64,000 nt of DNA, taken from contig JABFGG010000005.1 in assembly GCA_013112575.1 (NCBI GenBank), positions 213,497 through 277,496 of the forward strand, in the 5' to 3' direction. The DNA is from Chloroflexota bacterium. Its GTDB lineage: Bacteria > Chloroflexota > Anaerolineae > Anaerolineales > UBA11579. Under the pieces are notes generated by a model. That model made no database searches and was not told the DNA's origin. It saw only the letters and a program-made list of their open reading frames with translations. Below are positions 16,790 to 24,974 of the stretch, in pieces (position 1 is the stretch's first letter; each line of letters begins with the position of its first letter). The translations under genes and the position numbers were made by a program.

Positions 16790-17576
16790 GATGTAAGTTG
16801 TTTGCCTTTCTATCCGGAAGGATAAGTGGTTTGTTCTCCTCCACGTGCGCTACTACATGCACGGCTGTGCGGTAGGCTGCGCTGATGTTCTCCTGGGTTA
16901 AAACTTCGTTGGGCTGGCCTGCGTGTTGCAGTGCCCCATCCACCAATAAACCAACGCGGTCCGAGTATAGGGAAACCAGATTGAGATCGTGCATTGCCAT
17001 CAGCACGATCAGCTTCTTCTCTTCTACCAGGGTTTGCACCAGATTCAATAAGACCACCTGATGTTGCAGGTCGAGGTGGTTGGTTGGTTCATCTAATAAC
17101 AGGATGGGAGTGTCCTGTGCCAGGGCTCGTGCCAGAAGTACGCGTTGCTGCTCCCCGCCTGAGAGTTCGGCGATGCGCCGTTGGGCCAGGTGATCGATAC
17201 AGGTGCTCACTAACGCCTCCCTGACGATTTCTTGATCTTTTTCACTGGCCCGTCCCAACCAGCCCATATATGGTGTACGCCCCAGCAAGACAGTTTCTTC
17301 AACGCTAAACGCCCCTCCCAACTGCCGTGCTTGCGGCACTACCCCCACAAGATGAGCGCGCCTGCTCTCGTTCATGGTTAACACATTGTCGTTCTGATAG
17401 GACACAGTGCCAGACTGCGGGGCTATTACTCCACTGATGGCCCGAATCAAGGTAGATTTACCTGCCCCATTGGGCCCGATCAAGGCGAACATCTCCCCAG
17501 GTTGCACTTGTAGAGAAACATCGTGCAGAACCGCTTTGCCATTGTAACTAACTGTCAGATTGTCAATTACCAGCAT
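16782..17576 (-). CDS. btuD: Cobalamin-type ABC transporter ATP-binding protein
   Basis: 264 aa FecE/BtuD-class ATPase. Walker A is GPNGAGKST, Q-loop GVVPQARQL, signature LSGGEQQRVLLARAL, Walker B ILLLDEPTNHLD and H-loop MAMHDLNL. The start at 17576 (MLVIDNLTVSY) lies four bases after the permease stop; the longer frame to 17639 would overlap the permease. The riboswitch before btuF and the downstream cob genes make a corrinoid substrate much more likely than a siderophore. Confidence 0.92.
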   Translation of the reverse strand: MLVIDNLTVSYNGKAVLHDVSLQVQPGEMFALIGPNGAGKSTLIRAISGVIAPQSGTVSYQNDNVLTMNESRRAHLVGVVPQARQLGGAFSVEETVLLGRTPYMGWLGRASEKDQEIVREALVSTCIDHLAQRRIAELSGGEQQRVLLARALAQDTPILLLDEPTNHLDLQHQVVLLNLVQTLVEEKKLIVLMAMHDLNLVSLYSDRVGLLVDGALQHAGQPNEVLTQENISAAYRTAVHVVAHVEENKPLILPDRKANNLHHE

Positions 17577-17580
17577 AACA

Positions 17581-18603
17581 TCACCAAAAGACCTGGCGTT
17601 TAGCCCGTCGCAGGATCCACAAGAAAAAGGGTGCCCCAATCAGCGCCGTCACTATCCCCACCGGCAGGGATTGCGGGGCCAGCAAGATGCGCGCCAGCAA
17701 GTCTGCCAATAGAAGTGCTGACCCACCACCGAGGATCGATAAGGGGATCAGGTGACGATAATCAGCGCCCACCAGGATGCGAATAGTGTGTGGCACGATC
17801 AGGCCCACAAAGCCGATCACCCCGGAGAAAGCCACTGCCCCGGCCGTGGTCAAAGAGGCAACCACGATCACAAATATCTTGGCCCGTTCCACGGGCAAGC
17901 CCAGTTGCTGGGCCTGCTCTTCCCCAAACTGCAACACGTTAAGGATGTGCCCAGAGAAGGTCAATAACACGAAGCCCACCAGCATGTAAGGCAAGGCAGC
18001 TAGCACAGGGTCCCATCCGGAGACTGGCGAACCACCCAACAGGAAGGATAAAGCCCGATAGAACAGCTCGTTAGATTGCAACGTCAGGAACGATGTCGCC
18101 GAAGAAGTGAAAGCGCCCACGGCCACACCGGCCAGGATCAACGTGGTTAGTGGTACGGTACGTGCAACACGCGCCAGGTTATACACCAGGGCCACAGTCA
18201 CCAACGCGCCAATAAAGGCGAAGAAGGGGATCAGGTAAAAACCTAAAAGGGTCTCAGGCCAACGCAGCGACAGCCCCAACACTGCCCCCAGCCCCGCACC
18301 GGATGCGACCCCGATCAGGTATGGGTCAGCTAAAGGGTTGCGGAAGAGTCCCTGATAAGCAGCCCCACTCCCAGCCAGCGCCGCCCCCGTCAACGCGATC
18401 AACAAGGTATGTGGCAAGCGCACTTCCAACAGAATCGTGGCAAATGAAGCCGGCCAATCGGGGACGATCGATGTGAAAGATAATTGCGACAGCAAGATCC
18501 CGCCTATAGCAGGAATAGAAATGAACACCGCCCCGACGGCCACACTGATCATCAAGCAAAAGATCAGTAGCAGGATTGCCAGTAAGTAAACGCTTATCTT
18601 CAT
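17581..18603 (-). CDS. btuC: Cobalamin-type ABC transporter permease (FecCD family)
   Basis: 340 aa polytopic permease with about ten membrane helices. Family motifs: RLPHTLLIALTGAALAGSGA, YQGLFRNPLADPYLIGVASG, TTAGAVAFSGVIGFVGLIVP, HTIRILVGADYRHLIP and the C-terminal LPVGIVTALIGAPFFLWIL. It forms the channel for the corrinoid delivered by BtuF. The start MKISVYLLAILLL (18603) is chosen over a longer frame that would cover the intergenic hairpin. Confidence 0.92.
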   Translation of the reverse strand: MKISVYLLAILLLIFCLMISVAVGAVFISIPAIGGILLSQLSFTSIVPDWPASFATILLEVRLPHTLLIALTGAALAGSGAAYQGLFRNPLADPYLIGVASGAGLGAVLGLSLRWPETLLGFYLIPFFAFIGALVTVALVYNLARVARTVPLTTLILAGVAVGAFTSSATSFLTLQSNELFYRALSFLLGGSPVSGWDPVLAALPYMLVGFVLLTFSGHILNVLQFGEEQAQQLGLPVERAKIFVIVVASLTTAGAVAFSGVIGFVGLIVPHTIRILVGADYRHLIPLSILGGGSALLLADLLARILLAPQSLPVGIVTALIGAPFFLWILRRAKRQVFW

Positions 18604-18626
18604 TGCATCAGTGTCCGAACTAAACA

Positions 18627-18653
18627 GCGTGGCGTGCGTCAAGCACGCCACGC
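18627..18653 (-). repeat. Perfect inverted repeat between btuF and btuC
   Basis: An 11-bp perfect stem (GCGTGGCGTGC / GCACGCCACGC) with a 5-base loop fills the 59-base gap between btuF and btuC. There is no T-run, so it probably stabilises the 3' end of the btuF message (more binding protein than permease) rather than ending transcription. Confidence 0.6.
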
Positions 18654-18662
18654 CCATTTACT

Positions 18663-19667
18663 TTACTCAAACAGATCAGGGTGTAAGAAACGCGCTACCG
18701 TCTCCAGGCCATCTACCAACCGGGGCCCCGGCACACTCATCGTATTCGAGTCAATGGGGTATACCGCACCAGTCTGTACAGCCGTCATGGCGTCCCACCC
18801 GGCCCGTGCCATTACCATTTCAGGGGTGACACCAAAATCAGCATCGCCGAGGATGATGACTGCCGGGTTAATGGCGATCAGAGCTTCAGTACCGATCTGC
18901 GTGAAGTCGCCTTCCAGCTCTGCACCTGCATTTACCCCACCAGCCATCGTGAAGATGGTATCGATGAAAGTACCCGCCCCACTGGTCCAGGGGTTGTCCG
19001 GGTCGGTGGCATCCAGTTCGTAGAATACAACCGGCTTTTCTTCAACCCCTTCCAACGTGTTCACCACCGCAGCAACACGGTCCTGCAAGGAACTGATAAG
19101 CATCTGGGCATCATTCTCATGACCGACCAGTTGTCCCAAACTGCGCAGGTTGTCATATAGGTCATCGAAGGTTAGTGGATTTGCCTGCCAATAAACCGTG
19201 AGGCCCAGTTCTTCCAATTGGGTCACTTGCTCGGCCGGGATGATCTGGGCCACTATAACCAAATCCGGCTCCATCGCCAGGATAACTTCCAAAGGCAGGT
19301 CACCGAATACCGGGCCAATGCTTTCAACATCAAAGGCCGCTTCGGGGTATATGGAATACTCATCGCGTCCGATCACCAGATCACCTGCCCCCATGGCGAA
19401 CAAGCTCTCGGTAATCGATGGTGCTGTACTGACGATTGCAGTTGGCAGTTCTTCCAACACAATTGTGCGGCCCAGGTCATCGGTGAATTCAAGCACCATC
19501 TCTTCGGCCGGGGCGCTATCAGGTTCTTCGACAACAGGCTCCTCTTCCATTTGGGGTTCTTCGATCAATGGAGCTTCTACTTCAGGTGCAACCGCAGTCG
19601 TACCACAAGCCACCAATAACAAGCTCAAGATGAGCAGGATGGGCAGCCATTTATTTGAAATCTTCAT
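18663..19667 (-). CDS. btuF: Corrinoid-binding lipoprotein of ABC transporter
   Basis: 334 aa. It has a lipoprotein signal (ILSLLLVAC, modified Cys about 21), an acidic Pro/Glu-rich tether (about 25-55), then a periplasmic-binding (BtuF/FepB) fold with TIVLEELPTAIVSTAPSITE, MEPDLVIVAQ, FTMAGGVNAGAELEG and INPAVIILGDADFG. It captures the corrinoid outside the membrane and hands it to BtuCD. It is the first gene of the salvage operon, directly behind a cobalamin riboswitch and terminator. The family also includes haem and siderophore binders; context settles the call. Confidence 0.88.
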   Translation of the reverse strand: MKISNKWLPILLILSLLLVACGTTAVAPEVEAPLIEEPQMEEEPVVEEPDSAPAEEMVLEFTDDLGRTIVLEELPTAIVSTAPSITESLFAMGAGDLVIGRDEYSIYPEAAFDVESIGPVFGDLPLEVILAMEPDLVIVAQIIPAEQVTQLEELGLTVYWQANPLTFDDLYDNLRSLGQLVGHENDAQMLISSLQDRVAAVVNTLEGVEEKPVVFYELDATDPDNPWTSGAGTFIDTIFTMAGGVNAGAELEGDFTQIGTEALIAINPAVIILGDADFGVTPEMVMARAGWDAMTAVQTGAVYPIDSNTMSVPGPRLVDGLETVARFLHPDLFE

Positions 19668-19696
19668 TTCTTCAAAACCTCATTACATAATTTTAT

Positions 19697-19726
19697 TAAA
19701 CAAAAACCCCTGCCGAAAGACAGGGG
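19697..19726 (-). terminator. Rho-independent terminator of the btu riboswitch
   Basis: On the minus strand CCCCTG-TCTTTCGG-CAGGGG is followed by TTTTTGTTT, about 30 bases before the btuF ATG and about 60 bases after the aptamer. It is the expected expression platform of an OFF-type cobalamin switch. Confidence 0.85.
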
Positions 19727-19787
19727 AAGTGTGTAGGAAAAATGTGTATTTCCTGATCAACACCTCCTTCCGCGAGGATCGGTTGAG

Positions 19788-19910
19788 ATGCTGAGGAGGT
19801 CGTCCTGACTCATCACGATTCTCCGTGAAACACAGTTGCGGGACAGCGCCGGATTCTCACCAGCTTCGCCATTATGCACACCCATCAATGGGGCGCGGCA
19901 ACCTCAGCAT
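19788..19910 (-). ncRNA. Cobalamin riboswitch upstream of btuFCD-cobTSU
   Basis: Read on the minus strand the P1 arms ATGCTGAGG (5') and CCTCAGCAT (3') close a core with GAATCCGGCGCTGTCCCGCA, ACTGT, and the B12 box AGTCAGGACGACCTCC. These are the conserved cobalamin aptamer elements. It is about 120 bases long with extra peripheral sequence (CCCATTGATGGG stem). It is predicted to end transcription when adenosyl- or other cobalamin is plentiful. Confidence 0.93.
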
Positions 19911-19975
19911 TGGTCTATTTATTTGTTAACTTACAAACCCATTGTAACCAGATAAGTCACATCTGTGTAACTCAT

Positions 19976-20341
19976 CTAGCTAGGGGGCGATTTGGCAGCT
20001 TCGCTTTGTTTCTCGTCAGATGGTGGTTGCGGTTCCACTATACTGCTGCGACGCTTCTGCAAACGTTGCGCCAAACCTTCATCATCTATTGTCGGAATTC
20101 TGGCTTTCGCCAATTCCTCACGGATCTCGTCAAGCTCAGTGGTTTCGATCAGTTCACTGGCCATCTTATTCACAGCCCGTCGTGACCCCTGCATCGCCTG
20201 CCACACACCTGACATGCGGAACTTGCGCCACAAACCGCCCAGCTTGCCGCCAGCATCCACCAGACCTTTGGGGCCTAGAACGAGTAGGGCGATAAGCAGA
20301 ATGGCAAAAAGCTCAAGTGCGCCGATCCCTAAGAAATCCAT
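19976..20341 (-). CDS. tatB: Twin-arginine translocase TatB-like subunit
   Basis: 121 aa. It has one N-terminal membrane helix after a short start (MDFLGIGALELFAILLIALL), then the hinge VLGPKGL, an amphipathic helix (LGGLWRKFRMSG) and a charged tail. The hinge and Gly match the TatA/B family; the longer amphipathic region and tail fit TatB better. TatB with TatC recognises Tat signal peptides such as those of the two RdhA proteins and ApbE nearby. The start has the Shine-Dalgarno AGGAG. No tatC was seen in the window. Confidence 0.8.
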   Translation of the reverse strand: MDFLGIGALELFAILLIALLVLGPKGLVDAGGKLGGLWRKFRMSGVWQAMQGSRRAVNKMASELIETTELDEIREELAKARIPTIDDEGLAQRLQKRRSSIVEPQPPSDEKQSEAAKSPPS

Positions 20342-20363
20342 ACTGTTTTATAAGTTCTCCTAA

Positions 20364-20450
20364 AACTTTGCCAAAACGAAAAGCTTGTTTACCGGGAGGT
20401 ATCAATAACAAATTTGACTATTCTCTTTTCTCAACTTTGGCAAAGTTTAA
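20364..20450. repeat. Two copies of a palindromic ACTTTG(C/G)CAAA word before tatB
   Basis: The 160-base gap between tatA and tatB contains AACTTTGGCAAAGTT near 20433-20447 and ACTTTGCCAAAA near 20364-20375. The first is a near-perfect palindrome, the second lies just before the tatB ribosome-binding site. They could be operator half-sites for a separate tatB promoter, or chance. Confidence 0.35.
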
Positions 20451-20501
20451 AGCGTCCGGCTATCATCTCTTGTAACTCAGAGAAGGAAAGTTGCCGGAAC
20501 G

Positions 20502-20663
20502 CTATTCCTCTGGGGATTCTTCTTCGCCTTCCTGTAAACCTTTACGGAAAGCGCTAATACCACTGCCCATTTCTCCGGCAATCTTGCTGATGCGGCCGGC
20601 GCCGAAGATCAACACTACAACCACCAGGATAATGACCAATTCAAGGGGTCCTAAACCTAACAT
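20502..20663 (-). CDS. tatA: Twin-arginine translocase TatA subunit
   Basis: 53 aa, a short gene easy to miss. It begins MLGLGPLELVIILVVVVLIF, then GAGRISKIAGEMGSGISAFR and an acidic end, the classical TatA layout: membrane helix, FG(A/P) hinge, amphipathic helix. TatA multimers form the export path for folded proteins. A GAGG ribosome-binding site precedes the ATG. It starts 23 bases after apbE, so it probably belongs to the operon TPR-rdhC-like-orf76-apbE-tatA-tatB. Confidence 0.88.
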   Translation of the reverse strand: MLGLGPLELVIILVVVVLIFGAGRISKIAGEMGSGISAFRKGLQEGEEESPEE

Positions 20664-20686
20664 AATCTACCTCTTTTTTCTTTCGG

Positions 20687-21679
20687 TTATGCGCTCGTGG
20701 GGAAACCACTTGAGCGCGTGGTGTGCTTTTCTTTAGAGACCGTCATTGCCTCGACGGTCGGCAAAGTCTCGACCAATTCAATACCGGCCTCTGGTCCCAT
20801 CACCATCAACGCTGTACTCAACGCATCGGCCAGCATGGCCGAGCAGGCTATCACGCTTACGCTGGCCAATTCGGGTGGTGAGGCGCCCAAATGCGGGTCA
20901 ATGATGTGATGTAGGCTCTTATCCGTTGTAAAAACGTGAATGTAATCCCCTGAAGTCGCCACCGCGCCGGGCGCCATGGCAATCGTCTCCAGCATTTGTT
21001 CTTGAGTGGGACGTGGGTCATTGATGCCTATGCGCCAGGCATCCCCATTCTCTCCTGCGCCTGCAACTCTCAGGTCGCCCCCGGCTTCTACGATCACGTC
21101 ATGGAAGCCATGTTCAGCCAAAACGGCCACACCCTGATCAACGATATAACCTTTGGCAATGCCATCAAAGGTGATCTCCATGCCGGGTTGGGCGACCTCG
21201 ATTGTCTTCCCTTTTATAAGTACGCCGCGATAATCAACTCTATCCATCTCTTTCTGCGTGGGTGCGCGTCCAGCCTGGTATGCATCCAGCAGCGGCTTGA
21301 CGGTGATGTCGAAAGCACCCTGGGTCATCTCGGCCACGTGCAGGGCTTCCGCTGTCACAGCCAGCATCTCAGCGCTGGCATCAATCAGTTTTCCAGTTGA
21401 GTTCAGCACCGCCACAGGGCTATCCACCTGGCGATGGTCGAAGGTGGCGATCAGGCGCTGCATCTCAGCGAAGGTTCCATCCAGGGCCGTCTGGGCCTGC
21501 GTTTGGCTGGGAGCGATGACCGTCAAGTTGACGATCGTGCCCATCAATAGCCGCGTCTCAGACACCTTCTCCAACCTGCTAATAGCATCAAATCCTAGTT
21601 TAGCCACAACCCCTGCTCCCCCTGCCACAGCCAGTATCTTCAAGAACTGCCGTCGTGATAGTTTATTGTCTTCTTGCAT
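20687..21679 (-). CDS. apbE: FAD:protein FMN transferase, Tat-exported
   Basis: 330 aa. A Tat signal (SRRQFLKILAVAGGAG) leads into an ApbE domain: MGTIVNLTVIA, FDHRQVDSPVAVLN, GAFDITVKPLLDAY, FDGIAKGYIVDQGV, VEAGGDLRVAG and the metal-binding region IDPHLGASPPELASVSV with the later ADALSTALMVMG. ApbE covalently attaches FMN to a Thr or Ser in target proteins outside the membrane. The likely target is encoded two genes upstream: the RdhC-like protein has the flavinylation motif GATVSS. Confidence 0.93.
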   Translation of the reverse strand: MQEDNKLSRRQFLKILAVAGGAGVVAKLGFDAISRLEKVSETRLLMGTIVNLTVIAPSQTQAQTALDGTFAEMQRLIATFDHRQVDSPVAVLNSTGKLIDASAEMLAVTAEALHVAEMTQGAFDITVKPLLDAYQAGRAPTQKEMDRVDYRGVLIKGKTIEVAQPGMEITFDGIAKGYIVDQGVAVLAEHGFHDVIVEAGGDLRVAGAGENGDAWRIGINDPRPTQEQMLETIAMAPGAVATSGDYIHVFTTDKSLHHIIDPHLGASPPELASVSVIACSAMLADALSTALMVMGPEAGIELVETLPTVEAMTVSKEKHTTRSSGFPTSA

Positions 21680-21704
21680 ATCAATGTTTCCTTACCATAA
21701 AATT

Positions 21705-21935
21705 CTAAGGCTGAGTATCCATTATAGGCGGTGGCGTGTAGTCCGGAGGATATGTGGGGCGCACATTCGGAGTCGGTTCCACGGTTACCTCAACCACAGC
21801 AGCGTCCCGTTGTGCATCGATTTCAACGGATAAATTCGTAGCCAGTTCAGCCACGATCAGGACGGCAGAGATCAGTGCAAACCCCAGAACGACTGTTGGG
21901 CCTAAGCGGCTCTTTTTACTCTTTGTCTTTTCCAT
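21705..21935 (-). CDS. Small membrane protein between rdhC-like and apbE
   Basis: 76 aa with no family I recognise. It has a basic N-terminus (MEKTKSKKSRLG), one hydrophobic helix (about 13-33) and a Pro/Thr-rich extracytoplasmic tail ending near PPDYTPPPIMDTQP. It overlaps the end of the RdhC-like gene by 34 bases and precedes apbE, so it is probably translated in the same operon. It might assemble with the flavoprotein, but no function can be assigned. Confidence 0.6.
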   Translation of the reverse strand: MEKTKSKKSRLGPTVVLGFALISAVLIVAELATNLSVEIDAQRDAAVVEVTVEPTPNVRPTYPPDYTPPPIMDTQP

Positions 21936-23131
21936 ATATCAAGGATCCACTTTCTAACCATACGAATGAAATCAACCACTGGGTCTAATGGGCACAAATA
22001 ATTGCACCACGGACGTTTGATGAACAAGGCCGCCAGCAGTACGATTGCCAGCAGTATGAACTGGAAGTTGGAGCCGATCAGCTCGAACAAGGTACCAAAT
22101 ATCTCATAGCTGGTCAGGCCGGGGCTGCGATAGAGCAGCGCCAGTACAACTGCCAGCCAGGCCAGGCCACGCTGCAACCACTTAAGGAACTGACGATAAT
22201 TACCAGGCGAGCGTACTTTCGCACCACCGATCAAACCCATACATTCCTGCGCCGCCCCAAATGGGCAGAACCACTCACAGTAAGGGTTCTTGTTATCGAT
22301 GGTGAATACGAAAATAATGCCACCGATCAGAATGTACCAGTACAAGTTGGATTGCCATTCCGGCCAGAAGCCCATCAGGAACTTGTTGATGTACGCCAAC
22401 GTTACAGGTGCATTGTAAATAAAGCCCAGCACGACCATACCTGTAATCAATGTCGCCCAGCGCGCCTGCTTTTTGTATTTAAATTGGGCCTGGTGCGCCA
22501 CGTAGCCCACGGCAAACAGCGCGATCAACACGATCTCCGGAATGCCAAACACGATCTCGGGAGCAGGGAGGGGAGCCACCGGCAGACCAATGTGGCGTGC
22601 CGCGATCTGGCCGCCATTCAACACCGCTTCCGCGATACCTTTGGATGATACTGTCGCGCCGGTGATAGCATCAACGTCCTCACCTACTTTGAAGGCTTCA
22701 TCATAAGACTTTCCTAACAACGAACTGACAAAGTCACTGTTACGTATACGCGTGCTCCAGGAAGGTGTTTCCTTTTCCTGTGCGATAGATAAACTGATGA
22801 TCTCACCGTTGGCATCCACCCCCACAGCCATGGTCAAAGGGCCGCCATAACCATTGGCTTCTCCCAGCGCCACGTAACCTATCAAATGTTCTTCATCGCC
22901 ATCTGCCCAGGCCATGTAGAGATCGCCTTCATGGTCACTGTGGGTGATATGGTCGGCTTCTGGGAAGACGGCTTCAATCGCAGGCCATAGGTCGGCCTTT
23001 GCTCGCGATGCACCCACAATCCAGGCGATCACCACTGTAGTTATTGCCACCACACCCAGAATGCGGTCGATCCGTTGGCGGCGTGCCTGCGGGGTGCGGC
23101 GGGGTTTTAGTTCAAGAGGAATGCTTTCCAT
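21902..23131 (-). CDS. NosR/RdhC-like membrane protein with FMN-binding and polyferredoxin parts
   Basis: 409 aa. An N-terminal helix (about 25-42) is followed by an extracytoplasmic FMN-binding domain (about 50-175) with the flavinylation site DAITGATVSS. About five more membrane helices follow. Two cysteine motifs, CEWFCPFGAAQEC and CNYLCPLDPV, replace the full CxxxCxxxCP of NosR, as in RdhC relatives. RdhC/NosR proteins are thought to pass electrons or aid maturation of partner enzymes. The nearby apbE (FMN attachment) and rdhA genes support RdhC over NosR, since no nitrous oxide reductase gene is here. Its electron-donor role is inferred. Confidence 0.8.
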   Translation of the reverse strand: MESIPLELKPRRTPQARRQRIDRILGVVAITTVVIAWIVGASRAKADLWPAIEAVFPEADHITHSDHEGDLYMAWADGDEEHLIGYVALGEANGYGGPLTMAVGVDANGEIISLSIAQEKETPSWSTRIRNSDFVSSLLGKSYDEAFKVGEDVDAITGATVSSKGIAEAVLNGGQIAARHIGLPVAPLPAPEIVFGIPEIVLIALFAVGYVAHQAQFKYKKQARWATLITGMVVLGFIYNAPVTLAYINKFLMGFWPEWQSNLYWYILIGGIIFVFTIDNKNPYCEWFCPFGAAQECMGLIGGAKVRSPGNYRQFLKWLQRGLAWLAVVLALLYRSPGLTSYEIFGTLFELIGSNFQFILLAIVLLAALFIKRPWCNYLCPLDPVVDFIRMVRKWILDIWKRQRVKRAA

Positions 23132-23149
23132 GCGTTGAAACTCTTTCGT

Positions 23150-24484
23150 TCAGGCTGCATTGATCTCGGCCACTAAGGCCTGTGCGGTTTCGAATTCTTC
23201 AAACAACTTGGCCGACTTGTAGACATCCACGGCCTTGCTGGCATAATCCAGAGCCTTCTCTTTATCGCTCTTTTCCAGATATGCCATGGACAGCATCGAT
23301 AATTGTTGGCCTTCTAAGCTCGGCATACGACCATCCTGGGCCATGTCAATAGCTTCTTCATGAAAAGGAATGGCATCATCCAGCTTGCCCAGTTCGGCCA
23401 ATGTGAAACCGATCCGCCCGGTAAGGTAAGCTACGTCATTGTCCTGGTTAATATGTTTTGCTCCTGCCAGGGCCTTCTCGTAGGTTGTGAGGGCTTTCTC
23501 CAGGTCATCTGCTGCCAGGAAAGCCTCACCCAGGCTGATCAGGAAGCGTATTTCCCTGCGCCGGTCGTTGCTGGAACGCGCCATTTCAATGGCTTCTTCC
23601 GTGGAAGCTTGGGCTTTTTCAAGTTCACCCATGCGATAGTAAGTCATGATCAGGGCTTCGATCAGAATAAAAGCGGACTCTACATCGCCCTCTTTGGCTA
23701 GCTCCAATCCGGGCAAGGCATATTCCAGCACTTTCTCGTTATTTTCCAGCTTGTTGTAGACCTTGGTCAGGTGACGCATGGCCTGGATTTCGGCCTTTTC
23801 ATCACCATCTTCCTGGACGAAACCTAAGACCTTCTCGAAGATAGGCGCAGCTTTCCCAAACTCCCCTCGCCACTCGTAGATCATGCCCCTGTTGCCTAGA
23901 TAGCCATTCTCAGCCTGTTCATCACCAAGCTCCTGGGCCAAAGCCAATGCTTTATCAAAATACACTTCTGCCTGCCCCAGGTCCGGCACGGTCAGGCTAT
24001 GTTGCCCATAAGCACCAATCACATTCATCTGGCGGCGTTTATCACCAAGCTCATATGCGATGCCCCGCGCCTCTTCCAGTTTTTCCAGGGAACGCAACTG
24101 ATCGCCAGACTCTAACAAGATTTGGCCTTGGTTCGTTACAGCATCGCAAATGATCTCTGGTCGGTTATGTTCTATACCCAGTTCGCGTATCTCATCAGCC
24201 TTATTAAAAGCATCGGGCAGGCGTGAGATTGTTTGGAAGGCCAGGGTGTGCATACCGAGGGAATGAACCTGCAAGTCAAGGTCTTTCAATTCCCGCGCTA
24301 TCTGCACGGCTTCCTCAAACGCCTCTGTTCCTTTCACATAATTGCGCACGTTAAAATGCGCCAGACCCAGGTCGGTCAGTGCTGTACAGATAGCTTTCTT
24401 ATCGCCCTTTTCTCGCAGGCCATCTAATTCTTGCAGAAGTTGTTCAAGGTATTCGCGTTTGCTTTTTAAGGATTGTTGACTCAT
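23150..24484 (-). CDS. TPR-repeat protein in the rdhC/apbE/tat operon
   Basis: 444 aa made almost entirely of tetratricopeptide repeats (about ten), for example YVKGTEAFEEAVQIARELKD, KAAPIFEKVLGFVQEDGDE and DLEKALTTYEKALAGAKHIN. There is no signal peptide, so it is cytoplasmic. It opens the operon that continues with the RdhC-like gene 18 bases later, suggesting a scaffold or chaperone role for exported redox enzymes, though the family is too general to assign a function. The start at 24484 (MSQQSLKSK) has a GAGAG site; an ATG 24 bases upstream is less likely. Confidence 0.6.
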   Translation of the reverse strand: MSQQSLKSKREYLEQLLQELDGLREKGDKKAICTALTDLGLAHFNVRNYVKGTEAFEEAVQIARELKDLDLQVHSLGMHTLAFQTISRLPDAFNKADEIRELGIEHNRPEIICDAVTNQGQILLESGDQLRSLEKLEEARGIAYELGDKRRQMNVIGAYGQHSLTVPDLGQAEVYFDKALALAQELGDEQAENGYLGNRGMIYEWRGEFGKAAPIFEKVLGFVQEDGDEKAEIQAMRHLTKVYNKLENNEKVLEYALPGLELAKEGDVESAFILIEALIMTYYRMGELEKAQASTEEAIEMARSSNDRRREIRFLISLGEAFLAADDLEKALTTYEKALAGAKHINQDNDVAYLTGRIGFTLAELGKLDDAIPFHEEAIDMAQDGRMPSLEGQQLSMLSMAYLEKSDKEKALDYASKAVDVYKSAKLFEEFETAQALVAEINAA

Positions 24485-24608
24485 TGTCTGGTCTCTCCAG
24501 CTAGTCAAGAGGGTATTGCATTGAATAAAAAGTGATCGAATAATTGCATTTCAAACTGTATAAACTGACACAAGCTGGTCGTATTTATCCTGAATCGTTC
24601 CGAAAGAA

Positions 24609-24635
24609 GGAGCAAGGGATGCTTCCCCTTGCTCC
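24609..24635 (-). terminator. Terminator after rdhB1
   Basis: A 10-bp perfect stem (GGAGCAAGGG / CCCTTGCTCC) with a 7-base loop is followed on the minus strand by TTCTTT, about 27 bases past the rdhB1 stop. It separates the rdhA1-rdhB1 unit from the TPR/rdhC operon. On the plus strand it is also followed by TTTT. Confidence 0.75.
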
Positions 24636-24661
24636 TTTTGTACTCGTTGAATACTTGGATA

Positions 24662-24958
24662 CTAGGCCTCAGATTTCGGGTTGATGGCCATCAAACGCCA
24701 TAAACCAACGCCCAAGACAAGGCTCGTGAAGAGGCCCACAAGGAACAGCCTGAATCCAGCAGCAGGGAATTGCTCGCCGATCAGGGTTCCCCAGGTGTAA
24801 AAGCTCATGCTGAAAATGATGTACCACACCACAGCCAGGAGGCCCTTCCACCAGGTGATCACCCAGCCTCGCTCATCAGCAAAGGCTTTAAAGCCCGCAG
24901 CAACGAGGACAAAGATGATCCCATTCAACAACCAGAAGATATTTCCATCAAAGAACAT
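24662..24958 (-). CDS. rdhB: RdhB-like membrane anchor, unit 1
   Basis: 98 aa with three predicted membrane helices: FWLLNGIIFVLVAAGFKAF, WWKGLLAVVWYIIFSMSFY (with the WW pair after VIT, typical of these anchors) and FRLFLVGLFTSLVLGVGL. Small three-helix RdhB proteins anchor RdhA to the outer face of the membrane. It starts 16 bases after the rdhA1 stop with an AGGAG site. Gene order is A then B, opposite to unit 2. Confidence 0.82.
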   Translation of the reverse strand: MFFDGNIFWLLNGIIFVLVAAGFKAFADERGWVITWWKGLLAVVWYIIFSMSFYTWGTLIGEQFPAAGFRLFLVGLFTSLVLGVGLWRLMAINPKSEA

Positions 24959-24974
24959 TTTATTTCACTCCTAT

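Noticed and set aside
21902..23131. Considered NosR of a nitrous oxide reductase system
   Set aside because: No nosZ or nos accessory gene is present, the cysteine motifs are reduced, and rdhA, rdhB and apbE are adjacent.
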